From positions 116,494-180,493 of the forward strand of contig NZ_JASISO010000009.1 in assembly GCF_030063135.1 (NCBI RefSeq): DNA of 64,000 bases, in the 5' to 3' direction. Of the stretch, positions 58,169-64,000 are shown piece by piece. This DNA comes from Streptomyces sp. G-G2. Its GTDB lineage: Bacteria; Actinomycetota; Actinomycetes; Streptomycetales; Streptomycetaceae. Position 1 is the stretch's first letter, and each line of letters starts with the position of its first letter. The translations under genes and the position numbers were made by a program. The notes under the pieces were generated by a model. That model searched no databases. It had not been told where the DNA came from and saw nothing but the letters and a program-made list of their open reading frames with translations.

Positions 58169-59743
58169 ATGAAACGCCTCGCACCGATGCTCGCCACCGT
58201 CGGGCTCATCGCCGCCGCCCTGCCCGCGCTCGCGGCGCCCCAGGCAGCCGCCGCCCGAACCCCTGACTACCTGAGCCAGAAACCCGCCTGGCACCGTTGC
58301 GACCCCGGCAAGCCGGAGGCGTACGAGTGCGCGACCCTCAAGGTGCCGCTCGACTACCAGCGCCCCGAGGGGCGCACCCTCGACCTCGCCATATCCCGGA
58401 TGAAGAGCGAGAACCCCGCCAAGCGGCACGGGGTCCTGCTCCTCAACCCGGGCGGCCCCGGCACCTCCGGGCTCTACCGGCCGATGCGGATGAACACGGA
58501 GATGCCCAAAGACGTACGGGACCGCTACGACCTCATCGGTTTCGATCCGCGCGGGGTCGGTCAGAGCAGCCCCATCGGCTGCGGTGACCTGAGCGAGGCC
58601 GAGAAGGGCGTCGGAGGTGCCTACCGGCCCGAGACCTTCGCCTCTGACGTGGCCTGGGCCCGCGGCATCGCCGACAAGTGCCGTGAGAAGTCCGGTGATG
58701 TGATCCCGTACATCACTACGCGCAACAGTGCCCGCGACATGGACGTGATCCGCGCGGCCCTGGGCGAGCGGACGGTTTCGTACCTCGGGTATTCGTACGG
58801 GACCTATCTGGGAGCGGTGTACTCCCAGATGTTCCCGCAGCGCACCGACCGCTTCGTCCTGGACAGCGGGATCGACCCGGAGCGCGTCTGGCGGGGCATG
58901 ATCCAGGTGTGGGGCACCGGCGCCGAACCCGCCTTCGAGCGGTGGACGCGGTGGGCGGCCGAGCGCTCGGAGACCTACGGGCTCGGGGCCACGCCCAAGG
59001 CGGTGTCCGACACCTTCTGGGCGCTGGTGGCGCGGGCCGACCGGGACCCGTTCCTCCACCAGGGCCAGAAGGTCACGGGTGACGACCTGAGGGCCGATCC
59101 CTCGCTCTTCTTCACGCCCCACGGGGCCTCGGCGGTCATCAAGTCCCTGAAGGCCTCGGCCGATGCGTCGCCGCCCGGGCAGCCGGGAGCCCCCGCGTCC
59201 GGAACTCCCGCGCCGGGAGCCCCCGCGCCCGGTGCGCCCGCCCCAGGAGCGCCCGCGCCGGGAGCCGATGGGGCGGCCTCGGACGGCCCCGTCACCGTCC
59301 CCGCGAACAACGCCGCCGCCGTGTACTGGTCCGTGGTGTGCGGGGACACGGACAGCTGGCCGCGCGATCCGGAGCAGTACGCGCGGGACGCGGCCCGGGA
59401 CAAGGTGGCGCACCCGCTGTACGGGGACTTCGCGTCGAACATCAAGCCGTGCGCCTTCTGGCAGCGGCCGCTCGAACCCACCACGCCCATCAAGACCCGG
59501 GCCGACGTGCTGACCGTGCAGAACGAGTGGGATCCGCTGACCCCCCTCTCCAGCGGCCAGGGCCTGCACCGGGCCCTCAAGGGCTCGCGGATGGTGCTGG
59601 CGCGCGGGGGTGAGGGGCACGGCGTGTACCTCTCCGAGCCCGCGTCCTGCGCCGACACGACCGTCAACGCGTACCTCTCCACGGGTCGGCTGCCCGCCGC
59701 GGACGTGACCTGCGACAACCCTCCGAAGGGTGGTGATGAGTAG
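58169..59743 (+). CDS. Secreted alpha/beta hydrolase, tripeptidyl aminopeptidase (Slp/TAP) type
   Basis: A 524-residue exported hydrolase. The signal peptide spans about residues 1-29 (MLATVGLIAAALPALAAPQA). The alpha/beta-hydrolase domain shows LLLNPGGPGTSGL (oxyanion region), YDLIGFDPRGVGQS and the nucleophile elbow YLGYSYGTYLG near residue 210; Asp is in QNEWDPLTPL and His in GGEGHGVYLSE in the C-terminal TAP-like part. A PAPGAPAPGAPAPG repeat is inserted at about 335-370. Homologues remove tripeptides from extracellular proteins. Start: ATG 58169 with AAGGACG at 58151. Confidence 0.9.
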   Translation: MKRLAPMLATVGLIAAALPALAAPQAAAARTPDYLSQKPAWHRCDPGKPEAYECATLKVPLDYQRPEGRTLDLAISRMKSENPAKRHGVLLLNPGGPGTSGLYRPMRMNTEMPKDVRDRYDLIGFDPRGVGQSSPIGCGDLSEAEKGVGGAYRPETFASDVAWARGIADKCREKSGDVIPYITTRNSARDMDVIRAALGERTVSYLGYSYGTYLGAVYSQMFPQRTDRFVLDSGIDPERVWRGMIQVWGTGAEPAFERWTRWAAERSETYGLGATPKAVSDTFWALVARADRDPFLHQGQKVTGDDLRADPSLFFTPHGASAVIKSLKASADASPPGQPGAPASGTPAPGAPAPGAPAPGAPAPGADGAASDGPVTVPANNAAAVYWSVVCGDTDSWPRDPEQYARDAARDKVAHPLYGDFASNIKPCAFWQRPLEPTTPIKTRADVLTVQNEWDPLTPLSSGQGLHRALKGSRMVLARGGEGHGVYLSEPASCADTTVNAYLSTGRLPAADVTCDNPPKGGDE

Positions 59744-60020
59744 TTCCTCCGGTGAACCCCGCCGACCACGATGGTGCGTTCGGGCAAGCCGCCCCTCCCG
59801 TCGGAACACCGGCCTCCGTCAGAACCCAAGGCGTGATCCCCCCGTCGTCGCCGGCGTGGACGCCAGTCGTCAACTGGCGGCCGAAGGAGGCCCGGAAGGT
59901 CCGCGGCGGGGACTGGCGGCGCAGCTGCCGCGGCGACTTCGGCGGCCGTATCGAAGCGGTCGACGGGAGTCGCTGACCGCACGGGCCGCGGCGCGGGCCG
60001 ATAGGTGAGACGCTTGACGC

Positions 60021-62117
60021 ATGGCCGAAAGGGGCGGTTTCCCCGCGGTCGACTGGCCCGCCCGCCCGGACCTGAGCCTCGCGCTCAACCGGATGGGCAC
60101 CTTCGACTGGGACCTCGACAGCGGGCAGATGCATCTGGATCCGACCGCTCTCGAGGTCTTCGACATGCGTCCCGAGGAGTTCAGCGGCGCCCCCGGCGGC
60201 CTCCGGGCACGGATCCCGCCCCGCGAGGAGGCCCGGCTCGACACCCGGGTCGCCCAGGCCCTCAAGGACGGCCGCAGCCACTACGGCGCCTACGTCCGGA
60301 TCCGCCGCCGGGACGGCACGACCAGCTGGACCCACATCCAGGGCCACATCCTGCGGGACCCCGCCGGCCGCCCGTACCGCGTCATCGGGATCGTCCGCGA
60401 CGCGGACCTCGACCCCGGTGAGTCGGGGGCGCGCAACGAGCGGGACGAGGGACGGCGCCGGCTGACCGGTGTGGTGGAGCGGACCACCGCCATCCTGGCC
60501 CACGCCCGGACCGTCAACGACGTCACCGACATCCTCAAGGACCCCGCCGCGCTCGGTCATCTCGGCGCGGTCAGCATCATGCTCGGAGTGATCGACGGGG
60601 GCCGCGTCCACCTGGTGGCGGAGGGCGAGCTGGGCTCGTACGTCCCCGAGATCGAGTACACCCGGATCGACGCGGACCTCCCGATGAGCGAGGCCGTACG
60701 CGGGCTGCAACCGGTCTACGTCTCCTCCCGCGAGGAGTTCGAGCGCCGCTACCCGATGCTGTGGCCCTACATCGAGCCGCTGTCGGTGCGCAGCGGGGTC
60801 TACCTCCCGCTGATCGCGCAGGGCCGCCCGATCGGCGCGCTCGGGCTCCTGTACACGCGGGAGGGCGACTTCACCGCCGAGGAGAGCAATCTGCTGGTCG
60901 CCCTCGGCAGCGGCATCGCGCAGAGCCTGATGCGGGCCATGCTCTTCGAGCAGGAGCACGAGATCGCGGAGGGGCTCCAGCGCGCCATGCTGCCGCGCAG
61001 CATCCCCGAGGTGCCGGGCGCGCTGATCGCCGTACGCTACCGGGCCGCCCGGATGGGCCGGGACATCGGCGGCGACTGGTACGACGTGATCCCGCTAGGC
61101 GAGGGCCGGGTCGGCGTGATGATCGGCGACGTGGAGGGGCACGACACGGACGCGGCGGCCGTGATGGGGCAACTGCGGATCGTCCTGCGCGCGTACATCG
61201 CCGAAGGGCACACCCCGGGTACGGCGATGGCGCGGGCCTCGGCGTTCTTGCGCGAGTTGGAAACGGAACGCTTCGCTACCTGCACCTACGCGGAGATCGA
61301 CCTGAACAGCGGGATCGCGCAACTGGTCCGGGCCGGGCACCTGGACCCGGTCGTGCGGCGCGGCGACGGCACCTGCCACCGGGTGGCCGCGGCCGGTGGG
61401 CTGCCGCTCGGCCTGCCGTCGGGCGACAAGCCCTGGGCGGGCTCCGGCTATCCGGTCACCACCCTCGAACTGCACCCGGGCGACACCCTGCTGCTCTGCA
61501 CGGACGGGCTGATCGAGCGGCCCGGAGCCGACAGCGACAGTGGCATGCGCGAATTCCTGGCGGCGGTACGGGACGGGCCGGTCGAGGTGGAGGAGCTGGC
61601 CGACTCGCTGTGCGAGCTGGTCGGCGACTCCGGTACGGGCGACGACATGGCCCTGCTCGTGCTGCGCCGCCGAGGCGCCCCCGCACCGCGCGGCGGCGGC
61701 CCGCTGCGCCAGCGGCTGACCCCCGGGGACCCCGACGGCCCCGGGATGGCCCGGCACCTGATCCGGGCGGCCGTGGCGGCGTGGGGCGCCCGGGACCTTG
61801 CGGACGAGATCGAGCTGGCCGCCGACGAATTGATGACCAATGTCCTCGTGCACACCGAGGGGGGCGGCCAGGTGATCCTCCGGCTCACCGTCGAAGGGCG
61901 GATCCGGATCGAGGTCGAGGACTCCTCCAGCGCCCTGCCGCGGCGCCGCGAGGCGGGCGACTGGGCGGTGTCGGGGCGGGGCCTGATGCTGGTGGAGCGA
62001 CTGGCGGACGAGTGGGGCGTCGAGCCCAAGGGCGCGGGGAAGTGCGTCTGGTGCGAGTTCTCCTTCCCCGCCGCCCCCGAACCGGCCCCGGCCCCGGTCG
62101 GTGCCCCGGCCTCCTGA
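60021..62117 (+). CDS. PAS-GAF-SpoIIE (PP2C) phosphatase with C-terminal HATPase domain
   Basis: A 698-residue signalling protein with four domains: PAS (about 20-130; NRMGTFDWDLDSGQMHLDPT), GAF (about 150-305), a SpoIIE/RsbU-type PP2C phosphatase (about 320-555; GGDWYDVIPLGEGRVGVMIG, DVEGHDTDAAAVM, LLLCTDGLIERPG, GDDMALLVLR) and an RsbW-like ATPase (about 575-690; ELAADELMTNVLVHTEGGG, SGRGLMLVERLADEWG). So one chain has both the phosphatase and the kinase-like arm of a partner-switching system that controls anti-sigma antagonists. Start: ATG 60021. Confidence 0.93.
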   Translation: MAERGGFPAVDWPARPDLSLALNRMGTFDWDLDSGQMHLDPTALEVFDMRPEEFSGAPGGLRARIPPREEARLDTRVAQALKDGRSHYGAYVRIRRRDGTTSWTHIQGHILRDPAGRPYRVIGIVRDADLDPGESGARNERDEGRRRLTGVVERTTAILAHARTVNDVTDILKDPAALGHLGAVSIMLGVIDGGRVHLVAEGELGSYVPEIEYTRIDADLPMSEAVRGLQPVYVSSREEFERRYPMLWPYIEPLSVRSGVYLPLIAQGRPIGALGLLYTREGDFTAEESNLLVALGSGIAQSLMRAMLFEQEHEIAEGLQRAMLPRSIPEVPGALIAVRYRAARMGRDIGGDWYDVIPLGEGRVGVMIGDVEGHDTDAAAVMGQLRIVLRAYIAEGHTPGTAMARASAFLRELETERFATCTYAEIDLNSGIAQLVRAGHLDPVVRRGDGTCHRVAAAGGLPLGLPSGDKPWAGSGYPVTTLELHPGDTLLLCTDGLIERPGADSDSGMREFLAAVRDGPVEVEELADSLCELVGDSGTGDDMALLVLRRRGAPAPRGGGPLRQRLTPGDPDGPGMARHLIRAAVAAWGARDLADEIELAADELMTNVLVHTEGGGQVILRLTVEGRIRIEVEDSSSALPRRREAGDWAVSGRGLMLVERLADEWGVEPKGAGKCVWCEFSFPAAPEPAPAPVGAPAS

Positions 62118-62185
62118 AACGCCCTCCGGACCCCGGGCGGCCTTCGCGCGCCGCATCGATGTCAGCGTGCGCACGAAACGCCCGG

Positions 62186-62321
62186 CGGGTCCCCCGCTGA
62201 ACCCACCGGGCGCGAACCCTCCCGCGTTGACCCGGACCCGGTGGAACCAGAACAGGAAGACGACGATGGCCGGCAGCCGCGTCAGCAGCCGCAGGTTCGT
62301 CGCGAAGCCGGCGAGCGCAGC
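62186..62321 (-). pseudogene. Fragment of a second DUF4328-like gene
   Basis: On the minus strand the frame reads LAGFATNLRLLTRLPAIVVF, LFWFHRVRVNAGGFAPGGFS. This matches the segment VFIVWFHRARVNGEAFRPDL of the intact DUF4328 gene just upstream, and it is in the same reading frame as that gene's stop. The remaining DUF4328 helices are missing, and the frame then runs antisense into the phosphatase gene. It is best read as the relic of a tandem paralogue. Confidence 0.55.
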
Positions 62322-62387
62322 CCCGGCGCGTCGCCTCCCGAGGGGTGCGCCGGCAGTTCGGAGACCGGCTGCGGCTGCGCGTCGGCC

Positions 62388-63020
62388 TCAGACGGCCGCA
62401 TGGGGGCCTTCCGTGGCCTTCAGGACCTGCATGGCCGTCAGTTTGCGCACGAAGACGATGGCCAGCACGGCGGAGACGGCCGACAGCAGGTTGCCGCCCG
62501 GCTCGGTCAGGCGGGTCAGGAAGTTCGCGCCGATGAACGTCGCCCACCAGAGCAAGACCGGCGCGGGGGAGACCGAGCGGGCGGAGCCGTCGGGCCCGTA
62601 CTGGGTGCTGGCCTCCCAGATCTCCTTGGCGATGCGCAAGGGCAGGAAGAAGTTCAGGACCGGCACGAACCAGCAGCCGATGGCCCAGCCGGGGCGCTTG
62701 GCGAAGAGGTCGGGCCGGAAGGCCTCGCCGTTGACGCGCGCGCGGTGGAACCAGACGATGAAGACGGAACCGGTGCCGAGCAGGCACACGAGCTGACCGA
62801 TCCCGGCGGACAGGGCCAGCAGCGAGTATCCCGTGAGCGGCCCGTCGTCGGAGGAGGGGACGAGGGACTCCCCGGCACCCGGTGCGAAGCCGAGCAGGGC
62901 GGCGAAGAGGTCGACCGCGCCCGCCACGGCGAGCAGGATCGTGAGCGCGGTCGCCAGGCCGCTCGGTGACCGCAGGACTGGATAGGCCCGCGGTGGCGCA
63001 CTGGTGGCGTCAGAAGACAT
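62388..63020 (-). CDS. DUF4328 membrane protein
   Basis: A 210-residue membrane protein with four or five helices: SGLATALTILLAVAGAVDLF, LLALSAGIGQLVCLLGTGSV, then the DUF4328 signature FIVWFHRARVNGEAFRPDLF and WAIGCWFVPVLNFFLPLRIA, and a last pair with VLLWWATFIGANFLTRL and LLSAVSAVLAIVFVRKL. Function unknown. Start: ATG 63020; a longer start at 63092 adds an unlikely N-terminus. Confidence 0.85.
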   Translation of the reverse strand: MSSDATSAPPRAYPVLRSPSGLATALTILLAVAGAVDLFAALLGFAPGAGESLVPSSDDGPLTGYSLLALSAGIGQLVCLLGTGSVFIVWFHRARVNGEAFRPDLFAKRPGWAIGCWFVPVLNFFLPLRIAKEIWEASTQYGPDGSARSVSPAPVLLWWATFIGANFLTRLTEPGGNLLSAVSAVLAIVFVRKLTAMQVLKATEGPHAAV

Positions 63021-63223
63021 GGTGAAGAACCCCCCACGGGTACATGTGGCGCGTGTGAAGAAACCCGCCGAGAGCGGGGCCCGCGTGAACATACGTCAGA
63101 TGATCATCCGCTGTCCAAGTGTTTCGCCGGGGCGCCGGAACGCCGCGTGCGAATGGCTGAACCCGCAGGCGTAATGACGGTTTTACGTATATATCCACTG
63201 CGGGCGTCGCCCATCCTGCCCAG

Positions 63224-64000
63224 GTGCCCCTTCCGCGCTCCCTGCTCCCGCTGTTCCTCGCCACCGCCGTACTCGTGGCCCCCGGCCCCACCGCCGCGAC
63301 GGCCACGGCCGCAGCCGCGGACACCGGTACCGAGACGGCACGGACCACCCGGCAGATCGCCCCCGGTGTCCGCTTGCGCTCCTTCGACCGGCTCGAACAC
63401 GACCGCTGGCTGCGCGTCGACGAACTCGACGTGGACCTCGACACCCCCGGGGTGCGGGCCGAGTACCTCGGCGGCCCCCTGCCCGCGACCGTCGCCGACT
63501 CCGCCGCCCGCCACCCGGCGGGACCCGGACGGCGCGCGGCCGCCGCTGTGAACGGGGACTTCTTCGACATCCGGGGTACGGGCGCCCCCCTCGGCCCCGG
63601 CATCCGCGACGGGCGACTGCTGCACGCCCCCGCCCCCGGCGCCGGGCCCGCGGCGGGCTTCGGCCCGGACGGCGCGGGGGAGGTCCTGTTCCTCGGGCTG
63701 GCCGGCACCGTCACCCTGCCCGGCGACGCCGGCGCGCACCCGCTGGCCGGGTACAACACCGCGAAGCCGCCCGCCGAGGGCTACCTCGCCTACACCGCCG
63801 ACTGGACCTGGGGCCCGCTCCCGGCCGCCGGGCCCGGCCCGGCCGCGGCGGCCGACGTACGGGACGGGCAGGTCGCGGCGGTACGTCCGCCCGCGCCCTG
63901 GACCCCGCCCGGACCCGGCACCACCGTGCTGGTCGGCCGGGGCGCGGCGGCGGCCCGGGTCGCGGCCCTGCGCCCGGGGGATCCCGTGACCCTCGCGCCG
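63224..64000 (+). CDS. Secreted phosphodiester glycosidase family protein (partial, right edge)
   Basis: The first 259 codons of a gene that runs off the window. Residues 1-36 are a signal peptide (PLPRSLLPLFLATAVLVAPG, Ala-rich cleavage region). The mature part has RLEHDRWLRVDELDVDLDTP and the signature AVNGDFFDIRGTGAPLGPGI, followed by RDGRLLHAP, as in NAGPA/phosphodiester glycosidase domains, which cleave GlcNAc-1-phosphodiester links. Start: GTG 63224; no clear ribosome site. The upstream gap has an AT-rich patch (TTTTACGTATATAT, 63181-63194) that is a possible promoter, and the palindrome GATGATCATC at 63099-63108. Confidence 0.78.
   Translation, partial: MPLPRSLLPLFLATAVLVAPGPTAATATAAAADTGTETARTTRQIAPGVRLRSFDRLEHDRWLRVDELDVDLDTPGVRAEYLGGPLPATVADSAARHPAGPGRRAAAAVNGDFFDIRGTGAPLGPGIRDGRLLHAPAPGAGPAAGFGPDGAGEVLFLGLAGTVTLPGDAGAHPLAGYNTAKPPAEGYLAYTADWTWGPLPAAGPGPAAAADVRDGQVAAVRPPAPWTPPGPGTTVLVGRGAAAARVAALRPGDPVTLAP

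Noticed and set aside
57948..58172. 74-codon frame between the IS relic and the secreted hydrolase
   Set aside because: No ribosome site, no recognisable similarity and it overlaps the start of the next gene.
59752..59976. 74-codon frame after the secreted hydrolase gene
   Set aside because: A GTG start is available but the sequence has no recognisable family and the 277-base gap may simply be the promoter region of the phosphatase gene; left uncalled.
1..64000. CRISPR arrays, prophage or a biosynthetic gene cluster
   Set aside because: No regularly spaced repeats, no phage structural or integrase genes and no PKS, NRPS or terpene synthase genes were seen.

Overview
The window is very GC-rich with strong third-position G/C bias, uses GTG starts often and has GGAGG-type ribosome binding sites. 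It carries families I associate with Streptomyces or close relatives: a streptophobe protein, DUF6777, DUF6643 and DUF6332 proteins, a deazaflavin-dependent reductase, a mycothiol-type maleylpyruvate isomerase and several Ser/Thr kinases. It looks like ordinary chromosome with scattered accessory changes. I see no rRNA, no convincing tRNA, no CRISPR array, no prophage and no antibiotic biosynthesis cluster.

Layout. 1-4.5 kb: lysophospholipid acyltransferase, thioredoxin-like protein, a flavin reductase preceded by a probable cysteine-type leader peptide, then etfB-etfA closed by a strong terminator. 4.5-12.2 kb: an HpcH/HpaI-like DUF6986 protein behind a readable promoter with two palindromes, a LacI-type regulator, a P-loop/NUDIX fusion, an MBL-fold hydrolase, an M20 dipeptidase and a geranylgeranyl-reductase-type flavoprotein with an odd acidic N-terminus. 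12.3-18.6 kb: three regulator-target pairs (TetR/deazaflavin reductase, TetR/MFS pump, MerR/DUF4188), two of them with clear paired operators. 18.7-25 kb: small metabolic and repair genes (AlkB-like, ROK, Cds1-like cysteine desulfhydrase) and a membrane protein broken by an in-frame TGA. 25.2-30.2 kb: a large membrane protein with a lipase-type GHSQGS motif overlaps, tail to tail, a beta-helix/AAA+ ATPase fusion. 30-42 kb: a mixed set including apolipoprotein N-acyltransferase (lnt), a trypsin-like protease, MOSC, GT2 and GT39-type genes, and the stump of an ADP-ribosylglycohydrolase.

42-57 kb is rich in signalling genes: a GNAT/AAA+ fusion, a membrane Ser/Thr kinase coupled to a second membrane protein with a similar extracellular tail, and, about 3.3 kb beyond the kinase's start, a three-gene operon of FHA-FHA-ABC exporter, SH3-like protein and soluble Ser/Thr kinase. 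A streptophobe protein and a DUF6777 protein with collagen-like repeats follow. 57-64 kb: an internally deleted IS5-type element with intact ends and CTAG flanks, a secreted tripeptidyl-peptidase-type hydrolase, a PAS-GAF-PP2C-HATPase phosphatase, a DUF4328 protein followed by a fragment of a second copy, and the start of a secreted phosphodiester-glycosidase-family protein cut by the right edge.

The best leads are the leaderless leader peptide at 1572, the GNAT-AAA+ fusion, the beta-helix/AAA+ protein with its overlapping partner, the FHA-ABC/kinase operon, and the small palindromic elements at CTAG sites (43427, 57483, 57852). All names rest on reading motifs in the translations; no database search was possible.
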